NCBI RefSeq assembly: GCF_034718895.1
Contig: NZ_JAYERP010000001.1
Location: 4,163,001-4,227,000, forward strand
Origin: Paenibacillus phoenicis
GTDB taxonomy: Bacteria; Bacillota; Bacilli; Paenibacillales; Paenibacillaceae
Direction of reading: 5' to 3'
DNA: 64,000 nt
The position numbers were made by a program, and so were the translations under genes. Position 1 is the stretch's first letter; every line of letters starts with the position of its first letter. The notes under the pieces are model-generated. The model searched no databases, had not been told where the DNA came from, and saw nothing but the letters and a program-made list of their open reading frames with translations. Shown piece by piece: positions 17,565-27,611 of this stretch.

Positions 17565-19232
17565 TTGAAAAAAATCCTGCTTAGCATGTTCATGCTGGTT
17601 CTAGCGATTACGCTGGTCCTCAGCGGCTGTTCGGGTAAAAATACAGAGAGCTCGAACAGCGCCCAAGGCAACGGCTCGCCCGGCGGCGCCGAATCTTCGA
17701 AGCCGGTGGAAATCAGCGTTTTCGCGGTTCAGGAATCGGGCATCGATATTCCGACCAACAAATTTACGAAGTATATGGAAGAGAAGTTTAACATTAAATT
17801 TAATTGGCAGATTAACCCCTCTGACGGCGCGAAGGAGAAACGCCAAATCTCGCTGGCGAGCGGCGACTATCCGGAAGCCTATCTGCTGACCCATTACATC
17901 GATGAGTTCTCCCAAGCGGACGTACTTAAATACGGACAGCAAGGGGTGTTCATTCCGCTGAATGATTTGATTGATAAATACGCCCCTAACATTAAGAAAG
18001 CCATGGAAGAAACGCCGGAAATGAAAGCGCTGTATACCGCCCCGGACGGAAACATCTACGGACTTGGCGCTTACACGGAGTGCTTCCACTGCTCTTATCC
18101 GAATAAAATGTGGGTGAATACCGAGTGGCTGAAGAAGCTGAACCTGGAGGAGCCTAAAACAACGGAAGAATTCAAAGCCATGCTGCAGGCGTTCAAAACG
18201 CAAGATCCAAACGGCAACGGCAAAGCCGACGAAGTGCCGCTCAGCGGTTCCATAGAAGATTTCGGCGTACGTATCGTGCCGTATCTGATGAACGCCTTCG
18301 TTTATGATGATGACCGTAACTACTTGAACCTGGAAAATGGGAAAGTGGTCTCGGCAGCGATCAAGCCGGAATGGAGAGAAGGTCTGGCTTACATCAAATC
18401 GCTGTATGATGAAGGGCTGATTGATCCGGGGGCCTTTACGCAAAACGCCGAAGCCTACAAGAAAATCGGGGAAAATGCGGATGCGGAAATTCTCGGTGCT
18501 GGCGCAGGGATGCATCCCGCGATTTTCGTCAACATCGATCCGGGCAACACCCGTTCCGCGCACTATAACCCGCTGGCGCCTTTGACCGGACCAAACGGGG
18601 TTTCGTACGCCACGCATGATAACGGCGGCGTCACCTCGGGAGCCAAGTTCGTCATCACAAACAAGGCGAGCGAAGAAGTTCAAATCGCATTAATCAAAGC
18701 AATCGACTACTTGTACACGCCGGAAGGGCAAACCAATGCCGCTTCCGGGTTGAAAGGCATCGACTGGACCGATCCGGAGCCTGGGGATAAGGCGCTGGGT
18801 GAAGGCGTAACCCCGATGGTCAAACAAATTCCGATGAAGGAAGGCGAAGCGCCGCGTAACGCAGGCTGGAGCGGTATGGGCCATTTCTACATGCCGAAGG
18901 AATACCGCGACACCTGGGTGCAAGGTGAAGATATCTATGCTTCGGACGGGTATGAACGCAGATTGTACAACGCCTCGCTGCTCTATCAGGGACATGAACC
19001 GAAGGAGATCTTCCCAATCTGGGCAATCTGGATTGATCCAAGCGTGATCGACGAAGCCAGCATGCTGCAAACGAACCTGAAAAATTACATCGAGCAAAGC
19101 CAGCTGCAGTTCATCACTGGCAACAAGGATCTGGACAAGGATTGGGACGCTTATGTGAAAGGTCTGAAGGATCTGAAGCTGGACCGCTATCTGGAGATCT
19201 TGCAGAAGGCTTATGATCAGTTGGCGAAATAA
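17565..19232 (+). CDS. Extracellular solute-binding lipoprotein, LplA family
   Basis: A 555-residue lipoprotein starting at TTG 17565, with GGGAGCG seven bases upstream. From this start the signal peptide is MKKILLSMFMLVLAITLVLSG with Cys in SGC; a longer in-frame extension back to 17430 would bury the signal peptide and is rejected. An EF-hand-like loop (DPNGNGKADEVPL, about residues 220-232) is typical of LplA-type proteins and may bind calcium. It is the last transporter gene and precedes the three glycosidase genes, separated by a terminator that would make it the most abundant product. Ligand by context: an oligosaccharide with terminal galactose and fucose. Confidence 0.92.
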   Translation: MKKILLSMFMLVLAITLVLSGCSGKNTESSNSAQGNGSPGGAESSKPVEISVFAVQESGIDIPTNKFTKYMEEKFNIKFNWQINPSDGAKEKRQISLASGDYPEAYLLTHYIDEFSQADVLKYGQQGVFIPLNDLIDKYAPNIKKAMEETPEMKALYTAPDGNIYGLGAYTECFHCSYPNKMWVNTEWLKKLNLEEPKTTEEFKAMLQAFKTQDPNGNGKADEVPLSGSIEDFGVRIVPYLMNAFVYDDDRNYLNLENGKVVSAAIKPEWREGLAYIKSLYDEGLIDPGAFTQNAEAYKKIGENADAEILGAGAGMHPAIFVNIDPGNTRSAHYNPLAPLTGPNGVSYATHDNGGVTSGAKFVITNKASEEVQIALIKAIDYLYTPEGQTNAASGLKGIDWTDPEPGDKALGEGVTPMVKQIPMKEGEAPRNAGWSGMGHFYMPKEYRDTWVQGEDIYASDGYERRLYNASLLYQGHEPKEIFPIWAIWIDPSVIDEASMLQTNLKNYIEQSQLQFITGNKDLDKDWDAYVKGLKDLKLDRYLEILQKAYDQLAK

Positions 19233-19269
19233 TTGGATCCCCTCATGTCGCATGATCGCGGCTTGAATC

Positions 19270-19304
19270 CAGGCCGGCCTGTTGGGCCGGCGTTCCTTTT
19301 TTCT
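19270..19304 (+). terminator. Intrinsic terminator after the solute-binding protein
   Basis: GCCGGCC-TGTTG-GGCCGGC followed by a C/T tail ending in six T. Read-through probably supplies the glycosidase genes; I could not find a clear promoter in the 70 bases that follow. Confidence 0.75.
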
Positions 19305-19373
19305 AGCTCAAAAGGGGCGTTTTCCGGCATTTTTCTTCCAAAACAGCGATAGATGGAGAGGAGCAGATGTGTT

Positions 19374-21182
19374 ATGTTGGGCGAAGATAGGATAACGCCA
19401 GGACTAGCTTCTGAACACATGTTGGGTACGCTCCGTTCGGAGGTACCCGTGGAGGATGAACCACCTGTGACTGTGATCTCCTTAGGTTATTATGGGGCCC
19501 GGCCGGATACGCAAGAGGATACGCAGCCAGCCATGCAGATGGCGTTGGAGGAAGCCGCGCGAACGGAAGGGCCGGTTGTGCTGGAGGTGCCTTATGGCCG
19601 ATATCATTTTTACCCGCAATCGGCGATCCGAGCTCCTTATCATGTCACCAATACAGCAAGTGAAGAGGAGCATTTCGATATCACGAAAACGATCGGGATA
19701 CTGCTGAAAGAACAAAAGCGGTTGACCATTAGGGGGAACGGGTCCCTGTTCTTGTTCCACGGCAAGCAGACGATGCTGTTGATCGACGGCAGCGCAAATA
19801 TCGTCATCCATGACCTTCACTTTGATTACGCCGTACCGACAGTGACGGAGATGACCGTGGTGCATTGCGAGCCTGAAGCGTGTTGGATGGAGGCGGTGGT
19901 GCATCCGGATTCGAGGTATGACATTCAGGAAGGCCGGCTGGCATGGGTTGGCGAGGGCTGGCGCTTTCAGTCCGGACCCATGCAGCTATGTGACCCGGCC
20001 GAAAATACAACCTGGCGGGTGGACAACTGGCTGGAGCAGGCGACGACCTCTGCGGAGGAAGTTGGCCCTGGACGGGTAAGGTTTTATTTTGACCGCACCA
20101 TCCCTGAGGGGCTGGCCCCCGGCCGCGTGGTTCAGATGCGGGATGGAATCCGCGATCAAGTGGGGGTCCTTGTCCATGAAAGTGCGGATATCACGTTCTC
20201 CGGCTGCGGGTTTCATTTTATGCATGGGCTTGGGATGGTGGGGCAATTCAGCGAAAACCTCGTTTTCGAGCGTTTGGACCTGTCGCCACGGGCCGAAAGC
20301 GGCCGGACGGTGGCCGGCTTTGCGGATTTCATCCATGTGTCGGGCTGCCGGGGGCGAGTGGCAATCCGGAATTGCCGGTTTGCCGGCGCGCATGACGATG
20401 CGATCAACGTCCACGGGACATACTTGCGAATCGTCGGCCGTCCGGCGCCCAATCAGCTGCTGGTGAGGTTTATGCATCCTCAAACGTATGGGATATCCGC
20501 CTTCCGCGCCGGAGACGAGGTCGGCTTCGTTCATGCGGATACGCTGGTGACCTATGGAAGCGGCAGGGTGAGCGACGTTCTTCGGTTAAACCCCCGCGAG
20601 CTGCTGATTACGCTGGAGCAGCCTGCCCCGAGGGAGATGAGGGCGCAAGATGTGGTCGAGAACATCACCTGGTCCCCGGAGGTGGAGATCACGGGCAACC
20701 ACTTCGCCCGTATTCCGACGCGCGGGGTGCTGGCTTCCACGCGGCGGCGAACCGTAATTCGCGGCAACGTATTTGAAAGAATCCGGATGAGTGCCATTCT
20801 TGTTGCTGCTGATGCGCATTCCTGGTACGAGTCGGGCGCGGTAGAGGAGATGGTCCTCGAGGACAATCGATTGATCGATTGCGGCGGTGAAGCGCATGCG
20901 GTGATCACCATTGCGCCGGAGAATCGGGAGGTGCACCCGGAGAGATCGGTTCATCGCCGGATTGCCATCGTGAACAATCGTTTCGAATCGGTGCGCGGCT
21001 TGCTGCTGTCCGCGCGCTGCGTACAGGATTTGGTGTTTCAAGGGAACACGATATCGCTGGCGTTCTCTGGGGGAATCGACCAAGGAAGTGCTATCCGGCT
21101 GGAGGCATGCCCGGATGCGGTGATCGCGGAGAATGTATTCCTCGGCGGTGACGAGCAGGCGAGAGAAACTAAGATCTGGTAG
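19374..21182 (+). CDS. GH110-like alpha-1,3-galactosidase (parallel beta-helix)
   Basis: A protein of about 602 residues built as a right-handed parallel beta-helix. Landmarks I associate with GH110 (FragA/FragB-type enzymes that cleave terminal alpha-1,3-galactose): a pectate-lyase-like opening ([21 protein letters not shown]), [26 protein letters not shown], and the acidic core [16 protein letters not shown]. There is no signal peptide, so it acts in the cytoplasm on imported sugar. The ATG at 19374 is chosen because GGAGAGGAG lies ten bases upstream; an ATG at 19353 precedes that site. It is followed after 14 bases by a GH95 gene. Family assignment rests on motif memory; another beta-helix galactosidase family is possible. 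Confidence 0.78.
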   Translation: MLGEDRITPGLASEHMLGTLRSEVPVEDEPPVTVISLGYYGARPDTQEDTQPAMQMALEEAARTEGPVVLEVPYGRYHFYPQSAIRAPYHVTNTASEEEHFDITKTIGILLKEQKRLTIRGNGSLFLFHGKQTMLLIDGSANIVIHDLHFDYAVPTVTEMTVVHCEPEACWMEAVVHPDSRYDIQEGRLAWVGEGWRFQSGPMQLCDPAENTTWRVDNWLEQATTSAEEVGPGRVRFYFDRTIPEGLAPGRVVQMRDGIRDQVGVLVHESADITFSGCGFHFMHGLGMVGQFSENLVFERLDLSPRAESGRTVAGFADFIHVSGCRGRVAIRNCRFAGAHDDAINVHGTYLRIVGRPAPNQLLVRFMHPQTYGISAFRAGDEVGFVHADTLVTYGSGRVSDVLRLNPRELLITLEQPAPREMRAQDVVENITWSPEVEITGNHFARIPTRGVLASTRRRTVIRGNVFERIRMSAILVAADAHSWYESGAVEEMVLEDNRLIDCGGEAHAVITIAPENREVHPERSVHRRIAIVNNRFESVRGLLLSARCVQDLVFQGNTISLAFSGGIDQGSAIRLEACPDAVIAENVFLGGDEQARETKIW

Positions 21183-21196
21183 GGGAGGAAGAAAAG

Positions 21197-23650
21197 ATGG
21201 AGCGAAACACAAAGCTGCAGTACGACAGGCCGGCCACGGTCTGGACCGAAGCGCTGCCGGTCGGAAACGGGCGCCTTGGCGCGATGATTTACGGCGGGGT
21301 GGAACGGGAAACGATCAGTCTGAACGAAGATACTTTATGGTCCGGGTATCCGCGTGATTGGAACAATCCCTCCGCCCGGCAGGTATTGCCTGAGGTGCGG
21401 AAGCTGGTCCGGGAAGGCCGTTATGAGGAGGCGGATCAACTGGGACGTCAAATGCTGGGGCCGTACACGGAATCCTATTTGCCGTTTGGCGATTTACAGC
21501 TGACGTTCGAGCACGGGGCCGCCTGCCGGAGTTACCGGCGCACGCTGGATCTGGCGGACGCCATCCACGTGACGGAATACACCGTCGGGAAAGTGAGCTA
21601 TAAGCGCGAAATCTTCGCATCCCATCCCGATCGGATCATCGCCATGCGGCTGACGTGCAGCCAGCCGGGAGCACTTGCTTTTCATGCACGGCTCGACAGT
21701 CCGCTCCGCCATATTGCCGCCGTGGAAGACGGGATATTCGTGATGCGGGGGACAGCGCCGGAACGGGTGGAGCCGAACTACGTGAACGCGGATCGCCCGA
21801 TCCGCTACGGCGATCCGGCCGTCTCCCCGGCGATGGCCTTTGAGGGGCGGCTGGCGGTAACGGAAACCGACGGCCGGGTCAGCGTCGACGGGGACGGTAT
21901 CCGCGTTCTGGACGCCACGGAGGCCGTATTGTATTTCAGCGCCGCGACGAGCTTTGACCGGTTCGACCAAATCCCCGGGGCGGGGCGACCGGAATCGGTA
22001 CCGGCGGACGTGGCGGCGGCTCGGGCCAGAGCGGACTTGACTGGTGCATTAGCCAACCGGTACCTGGAGATTCGGGCCCGGCATATCGAGGACTACCAAG
22101 CCCTGTTTAGCCGCGTCAGCTTGCGGTTAGGGGAGACGGCGGCCCCGGAAGGGTTGGACACGGAGCGGCGGATCGTAGAATACGGGGCCGCTGATCCGGG
22201 GCTGGTTGAGCTGCTGTTCCATTACGGCCGGTATTTGCTGATCGCCAGCTCCCGGCCTGGCACGCAGGCGGCTAACCTGCAGGGAATCTGGAATGCGATG
22301 ACTCGGCCGCCGTGGAGCAGCAACTGGACGCTAAATATCAACGCGGAAATGAACTATTGGCCGGCCGAGGTGTGTAACCTGGCGGAATGCCACTGGCCGC
22401 TGCTGGAGATGATCGGCAACCTGGCCGAGAATGGGGCCAAAACGGCCGCCGTCAACTACGGTACCCGGGGGTGGGTCGCCCATCACAACTCGGACATCTG
22501 GGGTCAAACCGCACCCGTGGGCGATTTCGGCGGCGGCGATCCGGTCTGGGCGCTGTGGCCGATGGGCGGTGTCTGGTTGACCCAACATCTATGGGAGCAT
22601 TACGTCTTTGGCGGGGACGTCGCATATTTACATGATTTTGCATACCCCATCTTGAAGGATGCTGCCTTGTTTGCTCTGGATTGGCTCATTGAAGACGAAT
22701 CGGGCCATCTCGTAACTTCGCCTTCGACTTCGCCGGAGCATAAATTCCGTACGGCGAATGGAGTTGCAGCGATTAGTGAAGGATCGACGATGGACCTGTC
22801 GCTCATCTGGGAGCTGTTTACGAACTGCATCGAAGCGGCAGGTGTGCTTGGCATTGACGAGGCGTTTCGTGAGGAACTGCGGCAGGCCCGTGAGCGACTC
22901 TTGCCGCTGCAGGTTGGGAAGTACGGACAGCTGCAGGAGTGGAGCCGGGATTTCGAGGACGAGGATGTCCACCATCGGCACACGTCCCATCTGGTGGGCG
23001 TCTATCCTGGCCGCCAGCTCTCGGCAGAGGAGACGCCGGAGCTGTTCGCCGCAGCGCGGCAAGTGCTGGAGCGGCGGGGCGATGAAAGCACCGGCTGGAG
23101 CCTGGGCTGGCGGGTCGCCCTGTGGAGCCGGTTCGGCGACGGCGATCGGGCGCTGCGGCTGCTCGGCAATATGCTGCGGCTGGTGAAGGACGGCGAAACG
23201 GAGCGCTATAACCACGGCGGCGTATACGCCAGCCTGTTGGGCGCGCATCCGCCGTTCCAGATTGACGGCAACTTTGCCGCTTCGGCGGGCATCGCCGAGA
23301 TGTTGCTGCAGTCGCACCTCCCTGCGCTGGTGCTGCTGCCCGCTCTGCCGCAGGCCTGGCCGGACGGCGAGGTCCGCGGCCTTCGTGCCCGCGGCGGCTT
23401 CGAGGTAAGCCTGCGCTGGGCGAACGGCAAGCTGACCGAGGCGGAGATCGTGTCGACGCTGGGCCATGCCTGCCGCGTTCGCGTGGGGCTCAGCGGGGGC
23501 GAGCCGCTGACCGTATACCACGGTGGCGTGGAGGTAGCCGTGGAACGGATCGCGGAAGGCGATATCCGATTTGAGACGGAAGCCGGGGAAACGTATCGGC
23601 TGGTCCCGGATGACCGGACGTCCTCCGGCAAGGTGGAGGGAAGGCAATGA
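21197..23650 (+). CDS. GH95 family glycosidase (alpha-L-fucosidase or alpha-L-galactosidase)
   Basis: An 817-residue inverting glycosidase. The GH95 N-terminal signature [15 protein letters not shown] and LNEDTLWSG is at residues 20-50. The (alpha/alpha)6 domain carries NLQGIWN (360-366) and [10 protein letters not shown]. Its two Asn (about 380 and 382) correspond to the catalytic Asn pair of the Bifidobacterium enzyme AfcA. STSPE supplies the acid Glu at about 514, and IDGNF the Asp at about 690. No signal peptide is present. The ATG has GGGGAGGAAG upstream. It overlaps the next GH95 gene by four bases (ATGA), so the two are translationally coupled. Confidence 0.92.
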   Translation: MERNTKLQYDRPATVWTEALPVGNGRLGAMIYGGVERETISLNEDTLWSGYPRDWNNPSARQVLPEVRKLVREGRYEEADQLGRQMLGPYTESYLPFGDLQLTFEHGAACRSYRRTLDLADAIHVTEYTVGKVSYKREIFASHPDRIIAMRLTCSQPGALAFHARLDSPLRHIAAVEDGIFVMRGTAPERVEPNYVNADRPIRYGDPAVSPAMAFEGRLAVTETDGRVSVDGDGIRVLDATEAVLYFSAATSFDRFDQIPGAGRPESVPADVAAARARADLTGALANRYLEIRARHIEDYQALFSRVSLRLGETAAPEGLDTERRIVEYGAADPGLVELLFHYGRYLLIASSRPGTQAANLQGIWNAMTRPPWSSNWTLNINAEMNYWPAEVCNLAECHWPLLEMIGNLAENGAKTAAVNYGTRGWVAHHNSDIWGQTAPVGDFGGGDPVWALWPMGGVWLTQHLWEHYVFGGDVAYLHDFAYPILKDAALFALDWLIEDESGHLVTSPSTSPEHKFRTANGVAAISEGSTMDLSLIWELFTNCIEAAGVLGIDEAFREELRQARERLLPLQVGKYGQLQEWSRDFEDEDVHHRHTSHLVGVYPGRQLSAEETPELFAAARQVLERRGDESTGWSLGWRVALWSRFGDGDRALRLLGNMLRLVKDGETERYNHGGVYASLLGAHPPFQIDGNFAASAGIAEMLLQSHLPALVLLPALPQAWPDGEVRGLRARGGFEVSLRWANGKLTEAEIVSTLGHACRVRVGLSGGEPLTVYHGGVEVAVERIAEGDIRFETEAGETYRLVPDDRTSSGKVEGRQ

Positions 23651-26028
23651 AGGTGAACGCAGCGGAGCTTGGCGCAACCAAGCTCTGGTATGACAAGCCG
23701 GCTGCGGGTTGGTCGGAGGGCCTGCCCGTGGGCAACGGACGGATCGGCGCCATCGTCATGGCCGCGCCGGAGCGCGAGGTCTGGAACCTGACCGAGTCGA
23801 CCTACTGGTCCGGCCAAGCGGATGAGACGGCATCCGCGGCGTCCGGAGGCAAAGCGGCGCTGGCCGCGATCCGCGAGCGGCTGTTCGCCGGCGACTACGC
23901 GGGCGGCGACCGGCTGGCGAAGCAAGCGCTGCAGCCGCCGAAGCGGAATTTTGGCACCCATCTGGCGATGTGCGATGTGGTGATCGAATTCGCTCCGTCC
24001 GGCGAACCCAGCGAGACCGAGACCGGGGCAGTCAACGGAGCGTGCTCCCCTTTCCGACGCGAGTTGGACTTGTCGACGGCCCTGCTGACGACAACTTCCG
24101 GCCAGCCCGGATCAACGCTGGTGCGCGAGCTGTTCGCTTCTCATGTTGACGATGTTCTCGTCTCGCGGATCTGGAGCGAAGCGGCGGGCGGCGTCTCGTT
24201 TACGCTTGGCCTTGCGGGACTGACGCCAGAGTTTGAGGTTTCGGCGTCCGGTATGGCCGCGCTGGAATTCCGCGGCAAGGCAACGGAGACGGTGCATAGC
24301 GACGGGGCTTGCGGCGTCCGGTGCCGCGGCCGCATCGAGCTCGACACCCGGGGCGGCAGCCTTTATGTTCAGAACGACCGACTGGTGGTCCGCGGCGCGG
24401 ACGAAGCATGCATTTATCTGACCGTCGCCACGGATTACCGCTGCGAGTCGAGGTCATGGGAGCTGGCGCCCCGATTACAGGCTTCCTTGGCGTTATCTAA
24501 GGGTTACGATCAGCTAAAAGCAGATCATTTGGCCGATTACGAGCCGTTGTTCCGGCGGGTGTCCATCGAGCTGGGTCCGTCCGAAGAAGCGGCGAAACTG
24601 CTAACGGACCAGCGGATTCGCCTGCTGCGGCAAGGCTATAGCGATCCCCAGCTGTTCGCATTGTTCTTGCAATACGGCCGGTATTTGACGCTGGCCGGTT
24701 CGCGGGAGGATTCGCCGCTGCCCTTGCATTTGCAAGGCATTTGGAATGACGGCGAGGCATGCCGCATGGGCTGGAGCTGTGATTACCACCTCGACGTGAA
24801 CACGGAGATGAACTATTATCCGACCGAGGTGGTACATCTTGGCGAGAGCCAGCAGCCTTTGACGCGTTATCTGGAGGATTTGGCCCGCGCTGGCCAAAAG
24901 ACAGCTCGCGATGTATACGGTTCGCCGGGATGGGTGGCCCATGTCTTTTCCAATGTGTGGGGGTTTACCGATCCGGGCTGGGATACTTCATGGGGACTTA
25001 ACGTAACTGGCGGGCTATGGCTGGCCATGCAAATGATTGAGCATTACCGGTTCGGGTTGGACCGTGTATTCCTGGAGAAGCAGGCGTATCCGGTGCTGCG
25101 CGAGGCGGCGTTGTTTTTCCTCGATTACATGACGGTGCATCCCAAATACGGCTGGCTGGTGACGGGGCCGTCGAATTCCCCGGAGAACCACTTCTACCCG
25201 GGGCGTCCGGAGGAAGGATGCTGGCAGTTGTCGATGGGCTCCACGATGGATCAGGCACTCGTACGGGAGCTGTTTACGTTCTGTTTGGAAGCGGCGGAGC
25301 TGCTGGAGGAGGATGTGGAGCTGCGCTCACGCCTGAGCTCTGCAATCCCGCTGCTGCCCCCGCTGCAGATCGGCAAAAAGGGACAGCTGCAAGAATGGCT
25401 CGAGGACTACGAGGAAGCACAGCCGGAGCATCGCCATTTGTCACACCTGTTTGCGCTGTACCCGGCGCATCAGATCACGCCGGAGGAGACGCCGGAGCTG
25501 GCAGCCGCAGCCCGGGTGACGCTGGAAAACCGCATGCAGCAGGATGAACTGGAGGATATCGAGTTTACGGCGGCGTTGTTTGGGTTGTTTTTTGCCCGGT
25601 TGTATAATGGGGACCGCGCTTTGAAGCATATTTCCCACCTGATTGGGGAGCTGTGCTTCGACAATTTGCTCAGCTATTCTAAGGCGGGGATCGCCGGGGC
25701 AGAGACGAACATTTTTGTCATCGACGGTAACTTTGGCGGTACGGCGGCGATTGCGGAAATGCTGCTGCAAAGCCGGCCGGGCGGCAACATCCGCCTTCTT
25801 CCGGCGCTTCCGGCGGCTTGGCCGACGGGACGGGTGACGGGACTGCGGGCGAAGGGCAACGCCGAGGTTGATCTCGCTTGGGAAGCGGGCCGGTTGAGCA
25901 GCGCAGTCGTGCGCACGTATTCCCCGGGTACGTTTACCTTAAGTCTTGGCGACCGCCGCGTAACCTTTGAGGCCAAAGCTGGCGGGGAGTATCGGTTTGA
26001 TGGGGCGTTGACGCTTCAAAACGGATAG
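23647..26028 (+). CDS. GH95-like glycosidase, second paralog
   Basis: A 793-residue cytoplasmic protein with GH95 landmarks [24 protein letters not shown], a [11 protein letters not shown] acid-Glu segment and [16 protein letters not shown]. It differs from its upstream neighbour at the catalytic strand: [10 protein letters not shown] there is [11 protein letters not shown] here, so the first Asn of the pair is Asp. It is well diverged from its neighbour and probably has another specificity (for example alpha-L-galactose or a differently linked fucose). It starts inside the upstream stop (ATGA). Confidence 0.88.
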   Translation: MKVNAAELGATKLWYDKPAAGWSEGLPVGNGRIGAIVMAAPEREVWNLTESTYWSGQADETASAASGGKAALAAIRERLFAGDYAGGDRLAKQALQPPKRNFGTHLAMCDVVIEFAPSGEPSETETGAVNGACSPFRRELDLSTALLTTTSGQPGSTLVRELFASHVDDVLVSRIWSEAAGGVSFTLGLAGLTPEFEVSASGMAALEFRGKATETVHSDGACGVRCRGRIELDTRGGSLYVQNDRLVVRGADEACIYLTVATDYRCESRSWELAPRLQASLALSKGYDQLKADHLADYEPLFRRVSIELGPSEEAAKLLTDQRIRLLRQGYSDPQLFALFLQYGRYLTLAGSREDSPLPLHLQGIWNDGEACRMGWSCDYHLDVNTEMNYYPTEVVHLGESQQPLTRYLEDLARAGQKTARDVYGSPGWVAHVFSNVWGFTDPGWDTSWGLNVTGGLWLAMQMIEHYRFGLDRVFLEKQAYPVLREAALFFLDYMTVHPKYGWLVTGPSNSPENHFYPGRPEEGCWQLSMGSTMDQALVRELFTFCLEAAELLEEDVELRSRLSSAIPLLPPLQIGKKGQLQEWLEDYEEAQPEHRHLSHLFALYPAHQITPEETPELAAAARVTLENRMQQDELEDIEFTAALFGLFFARLYNGDRALKHISHLIGELCFDNLLSYSKAGIAGAETNIFVIDGNFGGTAAIAEMLLQSRPGGNIRLLPALPAAWPTGRVTGLRAKGNAEVDLAWEAGRLSSAVVRTYSPGTFTLSLGDRRVTFEAKAGGEYRFDGALTLQNG

Positions 26029-26139
26029 CTCTGGCTCTGCAACACAATCGGGGTCAATTCGGAAACGGAAAGCGGCTTTTCCTCCCGTGGCCTGCATGAT
26101 ATAGTTACACCATAAGCAAGCCTATGAGGGGGAAGGGTC

Positions 26140-26508
26140 GTGTACCGTAAGCTGGTAGCGTATTGTTTGTCCAAAAAAGGGGCCGTCGAGGAGTATCCTT
26201 TTGGCCCGGAGACGACGGTCATCAAGGTCGGGGGAAAAATGTTCGCCTTGCTGCCTGTCACGGCCGACGATGAGACCGCGAGCATCTCGCTAAAATGCGA
26301 TCCCGTGATCGCCGCCAATCTCCGGGAGCAGCATGAATGCGTGAAGCCGGGGTATCATCTGAATAAAAAGCACTGGAATACGGTCACCGTGGACGGCAGC
26401 TTGTCGATGGACGAATTGCGGGCCATGATCGACCACTCGTACGATCTGGTGCTTGGCGGTTTGACGAAAGCCGCCCGCGAGGCGGTCCTGATGCGCATCG
26501 GCAAGTAA
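26140..26508 (+). CDS. MmcQ/YjbR family protein
   Basis: A 122-residue single-domain protein of the MmcQ/YjbR (CyaY-like fold) family. Diagnostic parts are GAVEEYPFGPETTVIKVGGKMFALL, ISLKCDPVIAANLREQ and PGYHLNKKHWNTVTVDG. The GTG start at 26140 follows a GAGGGGGAAGG ribosome site. The molecular function of the family is not settled, though a DNA-binding role has been proposed. It follows the GH95 pair by 112 bases in the same direction but has no evident link to sugar use. Confidence 0.9.
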   Translation: MYRKLVAYCLSKKGAVEEYPFGPETTVIKVGGKMFALLPVTADDETASISLKCDPVIAANLREQHECVKPGYHLNKKHWNTVTVDGSLSMDELRAMIDHSYDLVLGGLTKAAREAVLMRIGK

Positions 26509-26542
26509 TGTCGGCGCAGGAAGGCTTCGGCCGCTCCGGGGC

Positions 26543-27490
26543 TTATCCCTTCGGAATACGGCGGTATTCGGTTGGGGAGTACCCCATGATTTTCTTAAAT
26601 AATCGCGAAAAATAATACGGGTCGGACAAGCCGACCGCACCGGCGATCTCTTTGACGCTTAAGCCGGTGAGGTCAAGGAGCTGTCCGGCCCGTTGCATTT
26701 TCAGCCGCAGAAAATATTCGATTGGCGGAAGCCCCGCCTCCCGGTTAAACAAGTAGACGAGATGCTGCTTGGACAGCCCAACCTGCTTCGCCAGTTCGGA
26801 CAGCGTGAGGCTCTCTGTCAGCCGCTCGGTCATGTAGCGGACCGCTTCATCGAAATAGCGTTCGCGTTTGCGGTCCTGCGCCGACCGTTCGGCGCTGAGC
26901 CCGATGCTGCTAAGCAAGTGGCGCATGGTCTGGGCGACATGGATCTGCACGGGCAGAGAGTAGTGCTTGTCATGAAGCAGGCGGTAACACTGCTCAAAAT
27001 GCTCCAACAGCTGGGCATGTACGCTCAGCGGCAGCCGGACAGGGCCGCCCTGGTCCAGGCCGTAGGTGTGAATCAACGCGTTGGTATCCTCGCCCTGCAG
27101 GTGAAACCAGTAGATACTCCAGGGTTTATCGGTCGAAGCCCCATATCGGTGCGGCTTATGCGCCGGGATCACTGCCAGCTGGCGCTCGGTCAGCGGGTAG
27201 CTTTGTTGCATTTTGCTCGCCGTCGTTCCTGAGCGGTCTGGTCTGCCATCCGTGGGTTCCTCGCTCCATTCCACCCATCCTTCGCCTTCCACACAATAGA
27301 TGAAGATATGAGCGTCCGCCCCTTCCGGGCGCTCCCGATAATGATGCCGGGCATTCGGGAAAAAACCGATGTCGCTGACGAACAGCGGCCGAGTCAACGT
27401 GGAGTTGTTCAGTTCTTTCAGCATATAGTCCGGTTGAACGAACAGCTTTTGCGCCTCAAAACCGTCCGGCTTGCGAATTTGATGATCCAC
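26543..27490 (-). CDS. AraC-family regulator with N-terminal cupin-like domain
   Basis: A 315-residue soluble regulator. Residues about 30-150 form an AraC-type beta-barrel sensor (HIFIYCVEGEGWVEW, LAVIPAHKPHRYG, WSIYWFHLQGE). The C-terminus holds the two HTH motifs (LSELAKQVGLSKQHLVYLFN and VKEIAGAVGLSDPYYFSRLF). The start is GTG with GAGGAGG six bases upstream. It is divergent from the DUF5107-TPR gene with a 121-bp shared intergenic region, so it probably controls that gene and itself in response to a small sugar ligand. Confidence 0.9.
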   Translation of the reverse strand: MDHQIRKPDGFEAQKLFVQPDYMLKELNNSTLTRPLFVSDIGFFPNARHHYRERPEGADAHIFIYCVEGEGWVEWSEEPTDGRPDRSGTTASKMQQSYPLTERQLAVIPAHKPHRYGASTDKPWSIYWFHLQGEDTNALIHTYGLDQGGPVRLPLSVHAQLLEHFEQCYRLLHDKHYSLPVQIHVAQTMRHLLSSIGLSAERSAQDRKRERYFDEAVRYMTERLTESLTLSELAKQVGLSKQHLVYLFNREAGLPPIEYFLRLKMQRAGQLLDLTGLSVKEIAGAVGLSDPYYFSRLFKKIMGYSPTEYRRIPKG

Positions 27491-27611
27491 AGAAACGCCT
27501 CCTCATAAGAATATAGTCCATCATTCCCCGTATTTCGTCAATTGGAATTCCTTCAGCTCCGGGGTACATTGGGGTTACAACCGATTCAACCAATGAAGGG
27601 GAGGATTTGAG

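Noticed and set aside
17601-18683. 360-codon open frame on the minus strand
   Set aside because: Antisense to the binding protein at 17565-19232; composition (Phe/Arg/Val-rich) is that of a complementary-strand artefact.
22628-23677. 349-codon open frame on the minus strand
   Set aside because: Lies opposite the conserved C-terminal half of the first GH95 gene, including its active-site Asp; no motif of its own.
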